This document shows positions 20,914 to 32,901 of a DNA stretch of 64,000 bases, one piece after another. This DNA comes from Chloranthus sessilifolius (Eukaryota > Streptophyta > Magnoliopsida > Chloranthales > Chloranthaceae), in assembly GCA_021018995.1 (NCBI GenBank), contig CM037588.1:148261725-148325724 (forward strand), read 5' to 3'. Below the pieces are notes generated by a model. It did no database searches. It was not told the DNA's origin and saw only the letters and a list, made by a program, of their open reading frames with translations. Each line of letters starts with the position of its first letter. The stretch's first letter is position 1. A program made the position numbers and the translations under genes.

Positions 20914-22650
20914 TGATTAGCCATAAAAACTGCATAATTTAGACCAAAATCTCGATATTGCTAGGCCTCATTTGACTTCTAATATTTGTTTTTAGTGTAG
21001 GAGTACCAGGTTTTGAAGTTCAAAAGTATAAAAAGCAGTTAAAAAAACAAAGTTAAGAAAGACTCGAAGACCTGGTAGAAAACAGATGAAAGAAAGGAGA
21101 GTATCAAGGTTTCAATAAAGATTTGTAAGAATTGAGGCTTATACCATTGAAAAGTAGAGGTTTCCAACTTTCAAACGAGCCAAGAAACACCTAAATTCGA
21201 GTTATACATTAAAAGTTATGACGAAACAATTAAAGTACACGGAAAAGTATAGGAATTTGCAATCTCGACTAGTGGAGATTGGAACTCGACCAGCCGAGTT
21301 TGGACGAAATAGAACAAAATTTCGACCGGTCGAATTTATTAAGCTTCAAAAATTCAAAGTTGATTGGTCCAAATGCATTTTGAACCGATCGAGATTTAGA
21401 AAGCTCCAGAAATCAAGTGGACTAGTCGAAGACCAGCAGCAAGACAGCATAAAATCCAAGTCAAATTTGACCGGTTGAAGTGCATTTTGGACTAGACGAG
21501 AGATCCAAAAGCAGCTTAAAAAATATTTAATTGGACCCGTCGAATTTCACTTTCAACCGGTTGAAAATCAACAGAGAATGGGGGATTTGCGAAGCCTGAG
21601 AAGAACAATTTAATCGATCGGTCGAGTTCCATTTTTGATCGGTCGAAATAAGGCTTTTGCTGCGAATTTTCAGGCGCAACAACCTGATTTCTTCTGAAAA
21701 TCAAGACTCCAAGATCTCTTTCTTTCGTAGCTTGATTCTAGGACGGTTTAGAGATTATCTTCCGTGTTTAAACACTGTAATAGGGCCTTATGATTCTATA
21801 AATAAGGACCCTAGGTTTAGGAATAAAGGAAGCTTGGAGCTGAGAGCCTTTGTCAGTTTTCATTTTCTTCTTGGTTTAGGTTTTCTAGTTCTAGGTTTAG
21901 TTTTAGTTTTTATTTCAGAGAGTTTGTGAGATTGAGGGTTTTGTAAACGATCACACGATGATCGATTCAATGATGAAGATGGTCAGAGCTACGATGTGTG
22001 GCCAAATCCTGAAGCTTGGGATCTCTTGTAAAATCAAAGATCAGTAGTTAATTCAAGTTCTATTGTTTTTTAGTTTGAATTTCTGTGGTAATGATTGCAC
22101 GATCGAGGTTTACTTTTGTTATCATAAATGCGCTTAAATCGATTTAATTATATTTTTAATAATTCTAATGGCCTTGTAGGGATTAGGATTAGAATTAATA
22201 TGATATCCACCTTCGGATTAGGACTTGTAATCTAAGTTTGTTGATTTCGTGCAATGGTACTTACGGATTAGGTTCCTAGAGATAAGATGGATCATATCGT
22301 CTTGACTGGTCCATGACTATAAATATGATCTGATACTTTTACATACCTTTAACTTGTAGCGAAGAGAAGGTCTATTACCCAGAATTCTGATTAGATTAGG
22401 AATAAAATACGAATTAAATACAAATCTGCGATTATAAAGGGATCCCATGTTGTTTTATCACTGTTTTCTAAATCAAAATGTACTTGCTTTCCAAGATAGT
22501 TTAATTAGAATTTTCCTTTATAAAACTCTTATTTAAGAAGTCAAGGCTTTAGTTTAGAATAAACGACTAGTTCTTGTGATTTGACACCCTTGTACTCGTC
22601 TTAGTACCTCGAACTTGTCCACTTACAAGCTTTCACATTATAAACGACCA
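20914..22650 (+). mobile_element. Element Y 5' LTR
   Basis: 1737 bp, from TGATTAGCC to TAAACGACCA. It matches 29136-30304 joined to 32902-33416 throughout. It contains the conserved module (about 21140-21228) and then a GACCGGTC-type palindromic-word stretch (21266-21660). Confidence 0.85.
21266..21660. repeat. Palindromic-word stretch, TCGACCGGTCGA type
   Basis: Words near CTCGACTAGTGGAG, TTCGACCGGTCGAA, CCGATCGAG, ACTAGTCGAAG and TCAACCGGTTGAAA recur every 35-60 bp. The homologous stretch in the 3' LTR is 29480-29845. Confidence 0.8.
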
Positions 22651-22655
22651 AGTTA

Positions 22656-22673
22656 TGGCGCCGTGGTCGGGGA
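22656..22673 (+). other. Primer-binding site, tRNA-Asp type
   Basis: TGGCGCCGTGGTCGGGGA starts five bases after the 5' LTR end of Y. The expected complement of the tRNA-Asp 3' end differs at two positions. Confidence 0.75.
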
Positions 22674-22899
22674 TTACGATTTTATTTGAATTATTGCATT
22701 TTAGTTAGTTTGTATTAGTAATTTTCTAATTCTAGTTTGCTTTTTTCTAGATTTGGAGACCGAGGTCCAAGTTTATAAGAGGTTCAAAGGGGATGCTTGT
22801 GAGAGGCCAAGGTACGCATTTTTGTTTTCAGATTTAGATAGATATTTGTATTTGTATTTTCGTTTCTTAATTTATGTCTATGTATAGAGTTTCCCACAA

Positions 22900-23720
22900 A
22901 CTTGATGCCCCCATTTTTTATGGGTTAAATTATGAGACTCCATACAAAAGTTGGGATGAATATGGGGAGAATTTTTCTAATTGGCGGGAACCAAATCAGG
23001 GTTGTTAATTAAATCAACTTTTTTATGCCAAAATTTTCAACCCATGAAGTTCAAGTTTCGAAGACCAGATTTTAACTATGTTAGAAGAACTCCAATCCCA
23101 ATTTAACCATGTTGAATTAATCCACTCTCATACTCAGTCTCTTGCGAGAATTGAACATTAAATAGGGCAGTTGGCTGCTGCCATTGCTAGGGAATGAGAC
23201 CCCTTACCTAGTCAACCAATAAGCATTCCGCAAGCTTAAACCAGAATTTGAGAGGAGAAAGTATCCCTTCCCATAAGCATGAGGTTGTGACCGTGACCCT
23301 TAGGAGCGGACATGAGTTAAATAACAAGGAAGACATTGTTGCCAGACAAAAGATTGAAACTGTAGAAGATAGCCAACCAATTTGTGATACCCCTCTAATA
23401 CCAAGAGAATAATTGCATGAGGACACAATTCCTTGTCATATATCAATTGAGCAATCTAGCATTATCTACAAGGCACCTTGTGTGCCACGAGATCCATTCC
23501 TACAGTGCTTAGATGAACCCTCAAGTCGATTGGTTTTAAATAATGATTTATTTGATGCTCTCAAATTACTGACACATACATAGTCTAAATATTTCATGGT
23601 TTATAGGGTGGATGATATTGTTGAAAAACCACCCTCACATAGACTTCAAATGGTAATTGACGAAAATGGTAACCGAAACATGCTATATGTAAAACCCTTT
23701 TGCGTACCTCTCATAGATTG
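22900..23720 (+). pseudogene. Element Y gag relic (Athila/gypsy type)
   Basis: Recognisable segments in order: WDEYGENFSNWREPNQ at about 22954; IEH-stop-IGQLAAAIARE at about 23150; HEVVTVTLRSGHELNNKED (23280-23335), the TLRSG-x-EL signature found between the gag core and protease of Athila/Tat-type elements; and further text to VKPFCVPLID at about 23720. At least four in-frame stops and frame changes break it. It ends before any protease. Its location, after the primer site and at the start of Y's interior, fits a gag. Confidence 0.65.
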
Positions 23721-23874
23721 AGGTGGCCCGATTGAAGACCGAAAACTTAGCGCTTCTTGAGAAGCAACCCATGTTTGTACTATAGTAATTTAGCTAGTTT
23801 TGCTTTTGTCGTAGTTTTTTTTTATTTAGATTTAACGTGTTTGTTGATTGTGCAAATTTTACAATGGATATAGG

Positions 23875-23878
<4 letters not shown>

Positions 23879-23939
<61 letters not shown>
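23879..23939. repeat. (AT)n microsatellite
   Basis: About 30 uninterrupted AT units inside element Y. Confidence 0.97.
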
Positions 23940-23941
<2 letters not shown>

Positions 23942-23959
23942 AGGGAAAGGCTGCTTTAT

Positions 23960-24720
23960 TTCGAGTAAGGACAGAAAGCTCATTGCTTTCTGTCCATTCT
24001 CGACCAATCGAAATCTAGTTTCGACTAGTCGAGTTCAATTTGCCATTCTCACGAGGAGAAGAGACAGAGAGCACATTGATCTTTGGTTTGACTCGACCAG
24101 TCGAGATTGGTTCTCGACCGGTCGAGATGCTCAGTGATAGAGAGCTATGCTCTTTGTCCACTTTCGACCGGTCGAGCTGGGATCTCGACTGGTCGACTTG
24201 CCATATTTTACCAAAAAAAAAAAAAAAAAAAAAGTAATAAAAAAACACACAAAAAAAGAAGAACAAGAGACTGAGCAGAGGGCACACTGCTCTCTGCCCC
24301 ATCTCGACCGATCGAGATTGGATCTCAACCGGTCGAATCTATATAACCCCCACAAGGAGAAGAGTGGACAGAGCTTATTGCTCTCTGCCCAATCTCGATT
24401 GGCCGAGTTTGGATCTTGACCGGTCGAGATTGTTTAACTCCTTCAGAAGGGAGACTAGACAGAGAGTTGACAGAGAGCTTACAGCTCTCTGCCCTATCTC
24501 GACCGATCGAGTTCCTATTTTTTTGGCATATTTGCAGATTGGGTAGAGAGTTGTTATTCTCTGCCCATTCTCAACCGGTCAAAATTAAAAAAAAAAAAAA
24601 AGATTTTCAAATTTCTATCGGTCGAGTTGTGGGTGCAGCTTCAGAACAAAGCAGGGCAGAGAGGCTAACTCTCTCCCTCATTTCTACCGATTGAGATGTC
24701 CAACTCAACTAGTCGAGTTA
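23960..24720. repeat. Alternating hairpin and TCGACCGGTCGA array
   Basis: Seven to eight units of about 90-110 bp. Each has an inverted repeat of the type GACAGAGAGC-loop-GCTCTCTGCC followed by one or two CTCGACCGGTCGAG-like palindromes joined by ATTGGAT. The first hairpin (23969-23995) is perfect: an 11-bp stem GGACAGAAAGC with loop TCATT. A-runs at 24212 and 24585 interrupt it. Short frames that cross it are by-products of the repeat. Confidence 0.8.
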
Positions 24721-25264
24721 CAGTTACCAGGCCTATTTAAGGGCCTCGTCGGCTGCCCTTCCGACAAAGACTTCGGTAGTCTTTGTCCCTACCCTCGCTG
24801 GTCCTGTTCCTGCAACAGCCAACACACCTTCCTCATGACCCCCATCTCCATTCACCTTCACTGCTACCACACGCATCTGCACCCACTTCCACCTCCTTTC
24901 ACCCGACACTTTCGACTTCGGTGCCGGTGGGTTTACAGGAATGATGGAGGATACCATCTATGATGGCGTTGTGGTCGGTTTTAAAGTGTACCCTTGCAAG
25001 TGCACAAGATCTATTGAAGCACGATGAAATCAAGGGTGTCGAACCCATAGGGAAGTGTGAAATTTAATTAATTTCTAAAAGCATGAAACGAACCTAAGGC
25101 AGTACCAAAGGCGAGATCTTTGTTTACGATGAAAACTAACAACTACACTAACACGAATAAAGAAATCTAAACAAAGCTTATGCAAGGAAAATAGTGAAAA
25201 ATCAAACAACGATGAAAAGATGATCAAGAAGTCCGCTAACCCTAGATTTATAATTTTTCTACCA

Positions 25265-25950
25265 ATAATTAATCACACATTTCAATATCAAATTATTTGC
25301 CCTTATTTAACTACAAGAAAAATGAATCGTAAATAGTGTGATTATTGATCCGATATATCCTATCCAAATACTATAACTCATCCAACCACTGCATGAATCA
25401 TGCGAAAGGCATAGCGTATCTCACATCCAAAATCACAGCAGTAAGAATTAATCATATGACATTCTAGATCAGTCTACAAGATCAAATCTAGATAAAATAA
25501 CTCTTTCATCATCGCCAATCACACAGTCAACGACTATAAATGAGTATTTGACGATAAAACAGTATGCTCAAACTGAAAGCCGTACGATTCAATAATTATG
25601 ATAATGAATATAAATATCAACCATCATTTTACTACAAGCAAAACGATTCGAAAAGAATGTGATTATTGATCCGGCATACCCTATCTCAACACTATGACAC
25701 ATCCAATCACGACATGAATCATGCGAAGGCATAGCGTATCTCAAATTCGAAATTATAATATTAATAATAAATCGTATGACATCCTAAATCAGTTTACAAG
25801 ATCAGATTTAGGTAGAATAACTCTTTTATTATTACCGATAACTAAGATCAACGACTATAAATGAGCATTCGATGATAAACAATAGGCACACACTTAAAGC
25901 CATAGGATTCAATATCTGTAAAAAGAAATGATTAAATGAAAATAAATTAA
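25265..25950. repeat. ~345-bp direct duplication in solo LTR
   Basis: Both copies carry: TATTTAACTACAAG or TTTACTACAAG, GTGTGATTATTGATCC, CATGAATCATGCGAA, GGCATAGCGTATCTCA, TATGACAT, TACAAGATCA, ATAACTCTTT, ACGACTATAAATGAG. They have diverged by many substitutions, so the duplication is old. Confidence 0.75.
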
Positions 25951-26282
25951 CTACTTATCTAGGGGTCACTTCCTCCTTGAATGAACAGTTTTAGCCGTTC
26001 ATCTCCAATTCACACGCAAGGCACAAATCCAAAACCATCATAAAAATGCTCTGTGATTTATCAAATGCTCAGATCTTTTAAGAAAAGATCTGAAACTTTA
26101 CAAAGCTTTACTTCCTAATTACAATCTAATTATATAAAAAAAACTAAAGTTAAAATAGAATGAAAAACTAAGGAGAAAAATCCTAAAGAAAAACTACTAA
26201 AAATTGGCCAAAAATGCCCAAAAAGAAGCATGCCCGAATCCTTAACATTGCTTCGTTTATATAGAGCTCGAATGGAAGAGTT

Positions 26283-26482
26283 TCCATATATAGGTCAATC
26301 GATTGAATTTCCAATTTCAATCGATTAACTTCAAATTTGAATTTTTGACGGATCAATTTGAATTTGAATTCAATCGATTGATTTACACATCTCAATCGAT
26401 TGAATTAGTTTAAATTCAAATTTAAGGGGGAAAAACTGTCATTCAAATCAATCAATTGATTCCTGAGATTCAATCAATTGAT
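26283..26482. repeat. Palindromic-word stretch, TCAATCGATTGA type
   Basis: At least six near-copies of TCAATCGATTGA or TCAATCAATTGA, spaced 20-60 bp, lie inside the minus-strand solo LTR. Confidence 0.85.
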
Positions 26483-26789
26483 GACAATATGTGATATCTT
26501 CATTCTCATAGACATGAATGAATCAATCTAATTTCTTCACGGGTTTCGGTGCTTTCGCTGACCCTTTGGTCCAATGTTCTCATGTGATCCTTAATTACGC
26601 TTAATTATGCTCTTTCAAGATTCAACAGTCAAAAACACCTACAACCACTAAAACTACACAACAGTCGTCAGATTGCTTTCATCGAATGACTAAATGTAGA
26701 TATTAGGGTGCGAAATATAGTCATATTTCGGCGCAGATCACGCTGCTCCTCTTGTGGATACACACATTTTTCGCATGTTCTTTTGTCCG

Positions 26790-27170
26790 CAGTAGAGCAA
26801 CGCCTCAGTGCTTTAGAGCCAAGATAGCCGGAGATTCGTGCTCAGTTCGCCTCTATGATGAGCTTGTTCACTGAGGTAGCGAGGGGGTTGTCTATGCTTT
26901 TGGCCAGGCCAAGTCCGAGTGGGTCTTCCCATGATGATGGGCCTGAGCCTCCTACAAGCCCTCCCCCACCACCACCAGTTAGTAAGCCCTTTGTAGGGGA
27001 GATGCCAAGTGTGGATGCTACAGCTACCCCGACGATGGAGCTTGTTGGTCCCGCTCCTCATACTTTACTAGAGGAGCCGGGGCCAGCCATTTTCCGAGCC
27101 CATGGACATTGAGGATACCATTACCTCACCGCCAGTCATTGAGGGGGCTGCCCCAGAGAGGGGACGGTGA
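26790..27170 (+). pseudogene. Element Y late short ORF relic
   Basis: The frame VEQRLSALEPR, stop, PEIRAQFASMMSLFTEVARG has a coiled-coil-like spacing. A proline-rich part follows (PEPPTSPPPPPPVSKP) up to a stop near 27112. A frame change at about 27095 joins it to MDIEDTITSPP...ERGR ending at TGA 27168-27170. This kind of heptad-plus-proline protein end is common just before the 3' untranslated region of Athila-like elements. Its function is unknown. It cannot be a pol segment, as no catalytic motif is present. Confidence 0.45.
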
Positions 27171-29135
27171 TTGTGTGCCCTTTTGTCTTGTTTTCTTGCT
27201 ATTTCTTTTATACAATGAGGGCATTGGACTATTCAGGTTTGGGGGTATTTTATTATCATTTACATGGCCTTTATTTATCATTGCATTCATCTTGTACAGG
27301 CCATTTCTTTATGTTGATATACCACTGTTTTGATACCCCTAAACCCTATCATTTTGAAATTTTTTAGCCATCACACATCCTATTTTGCCGTAGTTTTCAA
27401 ACTTTAGTTGATAATGCATGTGAGTTTTATTTTGAGAATATCAATGCCATATTTTGACTACTTGTATCTAGGATGATGAAATTTAATGTGATTATTTAAG
27501 GATAATTTTGAAATTCACGCTTAGATACTTTTTGCACTTATATCATGCTAGGATCTAGAAATCAAGGAACTAGTTTGAAATTTGAACCTTAGGATCTATG
27601 TAGAGATTAAACTCGAAGAGCTTTAGAGCCATATATCCGTCCTTGATGAGTGATTGCATAAATTCAGAGTTATCTTTGAATATAAATTATTTTTGCATAA
27701 TCTCATACATTTTACTTAGACTTGTAACTTTGCAAGATAATAAATTCATATAATTGTGCTAGAACGTGTTGTATATTTGCTCAAGACAAATAGGCAAGGT
27801 TACCATCTTTTGAGGACATGATTGACGGTCATCTTTGGCTCATTTGTGCTTAAAATATCTCACCTTGTGTAAATTTATCCTTCTAATACTCCTTTGAGCC
27901 TATTGAAAAATTTACTTTTATACATTTTTTGATAAGCCACGTTAACCTTTACCCCTTCACTATTTATGAAAATTTAGCCTTACCCTTCTTATTTCCGAGA
28001 GTTAAGAACGAAGGATGAGAATGAACGAAAAGAGAGTAAGTGGAGAGATACTGAGTTGTAGTATTTACTGAGAGTATATGGCAGAAAAATGAGTGAAAAA
28101 AGGGAAAAGAAAAAGAAAATTTTAAAAATAATGAAAATTTTGAAGTGTTTCAAGAAAATGAAATCCAAAAAGAAGAAAAAAAAAAGATGTGAGAACAAAA
28201 AAGAAAGTTCAGAAAAAGAGGAAAATATTGAGAAAAATAGTGAGAGATTAGAAAAGAAAAAGAAATAGAGAAGTAGAAAAATTAAAAGTAGTTAATTTTT
28301 TATTCTCAAAAACTTTGAATCTCAACTTTCCTTTCTTTCTTACCGCTTACTTGAGCTCCATTACAATCCTATAAAAGACCTTTATGATCTGATCTTGATA
28401 TGGCAATTGACTTGTGGAGAGTGAATATATTACATTTATGGTGTTTGATATGACATGCTTAGAATATGCAAGTATTCTTCTTATGTGATATCTATCGTTC
28501 ATTGATTACATCGTGTTTCATATATCATGTGAGACCTTCTTATTTGCTTTGTATTGATCTCTTACATGCATGTGAAAATTTTGCCTCTCATCAGAGTGCT
28601 TTTAATTTTGAGAGTACATCTAAGGTGAGGATTGAGTCAAGACATGAGACCCGATGGTTCATGGTTTGGACTGGTTTCTAAATGGATGTATTTTAGTGTT
28701 GGTATGCACACACTACACATTTAGGCATGAATAGATAAGTATTTGAGGATTGGAGTATTAGGCTAATTTGAATGGATGCAAGTATGACTGCATGACATTG
28801 GTATTTGAAATTAAGAATTCGCATGTTGAATTGATTAACGGTTTTGTTCTTTAAAAGTTATATTTACATATAAAAATCAGTTTTGAAAGCTCAATTTTAT
28901 TGATGGTTTTGAAAATGTTGGAAGTTTGTGGGCAACTTCATTGAAAACCATCAGGAGATACAACTCCTCCACTAGGGATCACCTAGGTGTTTAAAGGCTT
29001 GTTGCGTATGTTAAATGTAATCGTTCTCCCTACGAAAGTGACATTTATTTTCATAGAGTTGTAGTCTTTACTTTTTAACTTTAGTTTTAAATTTTGCCTT
29101 TGCTCAAAGACTAGCAAAGTTGATATTTAGGGGTG
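27171..29135 (+). other. Element Y 3' untranslated region
   Basis: Starts with ACAATGAGGGCATTGG...CAGGTTTGGGGGTAT (27210-27248), the G-rich phrase typically found downstream of Athila ORFs. The rest has no gene. 28070-28300 is A/G-rich. It ends TTAGGGGTG before the 3' LTR. Confidence 0.65.
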
Positions 29136-30304
29136 TGATCAACCTTCAAAACTACAAAATTTAGACTCGAATCTCTGCATTGTTAGGCCTTATTTACTAT
29201 AAATGTTTGCTTTTAGTGCATGATATGATGTAACAAGTTTTGTAGGCCAAAAGTATAAAAAGTGGTTAAAAGAATAAAGTTAAGCAATACTAAGACATGA
29301 CAGAAAATAGAGGAAAGAAAGGAGAGTACCAAGGTTTCAATGAAGATTTTTAAGAACTGGGGCTTCTGCCATTTGAAAGTAGAGGTTTCCAGCTTTCTAA
29401 CGAGCCAAGAAATGCCTAAATCTGAGTTGTACATCAAAAGTTAGGACGAAATTAAGTACATAAAAAAGTACAGGAATTTGTAATCTTGACAAGTCAAGTT
29501 TGGACGAAATAGAACATAATTTCGACCGATTGAGTTCATTAAGCTTCAGAAACTCAAAGTGGACTGGTCCAAATGCAATTCGGACTGGTCGAGATTCAGA
29601 AAGCTCCAGAAATCAAGAGTGGACTGGTCAAAATTGATTTCGACCAGTCGAAGTCCAACAGCAAGACAACATAAAATCCAAGCCAAATTGGACCGGTCGA
29701 AGTGAATTTTCGACCAATCGAGAGGTCTAGAATATATTATTTAATAAGAACGATCAAATTTCACTTTCGACCTATCGAAACTCAATAGAGAATGGGGTTT
29801 TGCGAAGCCAGAGAAGAACAATTAAATCGACCAGACGAGTTTCATTTTCTTGATTCTAGGGTAGTTTAGAGATTACCTTCCATGTTTAAGCACTGTAATA
29901 GGCTTGTGTGATTTTATAAATAAGGATCCTAGGTTTAGGAATAAAGGAAACTTGGAGCCTAGAGCCTTCGTCAGTTTTTGTTTCCTTCTGGGTTTAGGTT
30001 TAGGGTTTAGGGTTTAGGGTTTAGGGTTTTCTAGTTCTAGGTTTAGGTTTTCTAGTTCTAGGTTTAGTTTTAGTTTATGATTTTAAAGAGTTTGTGAGAT
30101 TGAGGGTTTTGTAAACAATCGCACGATAATCAATTTAGCGATAAAGATGGTCAGAGCTACGATGCGTGGCTAAATCCCAAAGTTTGGGATCTCTTGTAAA
30201 ATCAAAGAGAAGTAGTTAATTCAAGTTTTATTTCTGTTTTAGTTTGAATTTCTGTGGTAATGATTGCACGATCGAAGTTTACTTTTGTTATCGTAAACAC
30301 GCTT
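29136..30304 (+). mobile_element. Element Y 3' LTR, left part
   Basis: Starts TGATCAACC and matches the 5' LTR to ATCGTAAACACGCTT. It is interrupted after CGCTT (30300-30304) by an Ogre LTR. It contains the conserved module (29365-29450), GACCGGTCGA-type words (29480-29845) and a telomere-like run absent from the 5' LTR. Confidence 0.85.
29989..30030 (+). repeat. Interstitial TTTAGGG run
   Basis: Four to five consecutive TTTAGGG units. The 5' LTR has only GGTTTAGG at the same place (about 21875), so the run grew within this LTR copy and does not mark a chromosome end. Confidence 0.85.
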
Positions 30305-30726
30305 TACAGACACCCAAATTTGGCCCAAGGCCCGGCCGAAACACATTTCGAGAGAGGCACATCTCCGAGCTTTTGATGGTATGTATGAAACCCTTAGGAA
30401 CCCTTCTAAGACCTTAGGAGCCATCCCAAACCCTTAGGAATCATCCTAGATCCCTTAAGAACTTTCTCGAACCCTTAGAAACCAATCCTGACTCTTAGAA
30501 CCCATCCCAAACCTAAACCTAGCTTTTTCGAGCAATGGATGAAGGGTGGTGTACCGGGACTAGCTGTGATATTCTACTATGATCGAATCTTATACCATTT
30601 AAAAGTAGAAGTCTTCAGCTTTCCAATAGGCCTAGAATCACCCCAATCGGAGTTATATACAAAATGATATCACATCCCGAACCTGAAGGGCAGAATGGTA
30701 AGTTCATCTAACCCTCCTTAGGGATT

Positions 30727-30883
30727 TGGTGCAACTAATAGTTGCGCCAGCTATAGGTAAACTTGGCGCAAATAATAGTTGTGCCAGCTATAGGTGGGTC
30801 CCCCCGCGGGTAGCCAACCTCCCAGGCACTGTTCAAGCACTATTTTACTATGCATATGCTTCGCGCAACTAATAGTTGTGCCA
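30727..30883. repeat. Three TGGCGCAACTA inverted-repeat sites in Ogre LTR a
   Basis: Sites at 30727-30749, 30764-30786 and 30861-30883. Each has half-site TGGCGCAACTA (or one to two changes), one central base, and the inverse half-site. Confidence 0.85.
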
Positions 30884-31478
30884 GGTATATGAACAGTAAC
30901 TGTGTATTTTTACCAAAAAAATCGAGATTGGGCTTTGACTTGTTGACCATCTTGACCTTTAGGGTGTTTTGCTTATTCTGTTGCACCCATTTATTATTTA
31001 TGTGCAACCCCTTAAATGATTTAAAGACTCACCCTATCATCCACCATTGGAGCACCTTCTCACATTTTTCAAGGCTCCAAAAACCCAAAAAAACCTTAGA
31101 TGGCCTATTACCTAATTGCTAATCTCAATTAGTCTCTAAGCACCCTCCTAACCTCTCTTTTTCCTATAAATAGAGAGGCACCCCACCTTGCAAATGGCTT
31201 GAAAAAAATTGCAATTAGGAGATTAAGGAATCCCTTCTCTCTCTCTAGTGTACCATTCTCATACAAATTTCAGAATTCAAAAAACTCCTTTAGACCTTAT
31301 CATTCCACTAAAAAGCTCTAGGTTAGGTGTGTGTTACCCCCTAGCCTTCTTTCTCTACCTCTTAGCTATCAAGCCTTAGGAGTTAGAACCCCATTACATA
31401 CCATACAAGCCTTCAAAAGCTCACCGAAGGAAGCCAACGCAAGGCTCCACAGCGGTGCAATAAGGGACCGAGAGCTCC

Positions 31479-32488
31479 GTGTCACGGGGTCGCACTTCCG
31501 AAACCTCAGTCCCGTGCGATGCCTAACGCACGCTTCGCTAGGTCAGCCTACTTCTGATACCAACAGTCGCAGGGCATCCTTTGACACACTTTCAACCCGC
31601 GCAGTGCTTCGCTACCGTGTGCAACGAAGCCAACCCATCTACACATTAGCTCTGATACCACCCGCCTAGAGGACGGGAACTCTCCCAACATGATTACCTC
31701 TGTTTCACGGCCTACCACCCAGCTTATCGTGCCCCTTACGACACGCCATCTGCACCACTGTGCTAAACTTGACCTGCTCAAGCTTCACCCTGTGCACTGC
31801 ACTAGTACCTCGCTCACAACAGTCTTGGCATGTAGCTTCCCATGCCACCATGTCTTGCTCACATACCGAACCAAGCCCACAGCCTTATGCCTCACGCTCG
31901 CGTGCTCAACTGAGTCTCACGCAGCCTGCCTTCATGTGCATTTCAAATTACTAGCACCGTTTATCCTTAGCCCACGTGCTGTCGTGCTCAACTGAGTCCC
32001 ACGCAGCGTTGGTGTTCTCACGAGGTTGTCCAACCGTATGCACCGCGACATGTAGTTTGGAGCCATACTTCAACCTCCCTTGAGTTCTACACGACATCGC
32101 TGCGTCGACGTTCTAGGCCCACCCTTTCAGGCCTAGGAGACACTTGCGCCCCTTTTGACAACGCAAGGCCCCTTGTGCGGGGGAATAGCTCTCTAGCTCC
32201 TTTCCCCTATATATGGGTAAAACAGTCATTCAGCCAGAATGGTAGGAGAACCTCAAACTCCTTTGTTTGACATACTGCAACGCCTCTTGCATCGCTAGCC
32301 CACCTTGGCTATGTAGCATCCGTATCGCGACCGTGTTGCCCCCGCGTCCTACCGTCATGCGACCGTGTCGCGTCCTCGCAGCGCGACCACATCACCAGGC
32401 TCACATGGCCCCATGTCGCGTGCCCTCCTGGCACCACATGTCGTGCCCCAAGCACCATGCTGCAAGCTCGAGTATTGGCTCCGTCACA
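31479..32488. mobile_element. TG...CA insertion in LTR a, nature uncertain
   Basis: Copy c reads GAGCTCCGGCTCTCC where copy a has GAGCTCCG, then 1010 bases, then TCCGGCTCTCC. TCCG is repeated on both sides. The inserted DNA starts TGTCACGGGGTCGC and ends GCTCCGTCACA. It is much GC-richer than its surroundings. On the minus strand it contains GGTATCAGAGCTAATG and GGTATCAGAAGTAGG, like tRNA-Met primer words. Likely a solo LTR or a small non-autonomous LTR element. Overlapping frames in it have no recognisable domain. Confidence 0.7.
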
Positions 32489-32901
32489 TCCGGCTCTCCC
32501 CTCTATTCCTCTACCTTCTCGGTTACTCCTCCATCCTTCCATTTGTGCCGTTACGCCGCCGAATTTTTGTAGGAACGGAGAGGCACAAATAGGATTTTAA
32601 AACCCATTTAGACAAGAGGAAGCTTTTTTCATTTCTTTTATATTATTTTTATTTTAGCTATTAGTAGAGACCGTACTAAGCGAGTTGATTGGGTGCCTAA
32701 CACCTTTCCAATCGATAACCGAAGTCCCTACCCAAGAGCCTTTGGCGTAGACCGGATTCAGAGTCATATTTTTGGCACTTTGGTGCTTATAAATATGATC
32801 TAGGTTTCCCGCGACACCAAAAGCTCCGAGTGGCGCCTCTATATTTTTCACAAGCGAGCGCATCGTCGCAACGGGATCTGCAAAAATCCCACGGTTGCAC
32901 A

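Larger units (their letters stand above)
24972..26740 (-). mobile_element. Athila-like solo LTR inside element Y
   Basis: On the minus strand it runs from TGATCTGCGCC (at 26740) to AAAACCGACCA (at 24972), 1769 bp with TG...CA ends. The flanks are CGTTG (24967-24971) and CGCTG (26741-26745), a 5-bp target duplication with one mismatch. The end sequence (TTGTGCACTTGCAAGGGTAC, then ACCGACCA) resembles the end of Y's own LTR, but the body differs, so it is a related family. An internal ~370-bp block (25270-25600) recurs at about 25600-25950. Confidence 0.8.
30305..32901 (+). mobile_element. Ogre-family LTR copy a (solo after duplication)
   Basis: Begins TACAGACACCC, which corresponds to TGTAGACACCC in copy c (two substitutions hit the terminal region). 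It ends GGTTGCACA and is followed directly by CGCTT (32902-32906), the same five bases that precede it (30300-30304). Without the 1010-bp insertion at 31479-32488 it is about 1587 bp, the length of copy c (60118-61704). The resumed Y LTR follows it, not Ogre internal sequence, so it behaves as a solo LTR. Confidence 0.88.

Noticed and set aside
29989-30030. Chromosome end at the TTTAGGG run
   Set aside because: Only four to five units inside an LTR, with transposon sequence continuing on both sides.
31331-32592. Several overlapping frames of 64-112 codons on both strands
   Set aside because: They lie in a GC-rich insertion, where open frames are expected by chance on all strands; no recognisable domain.
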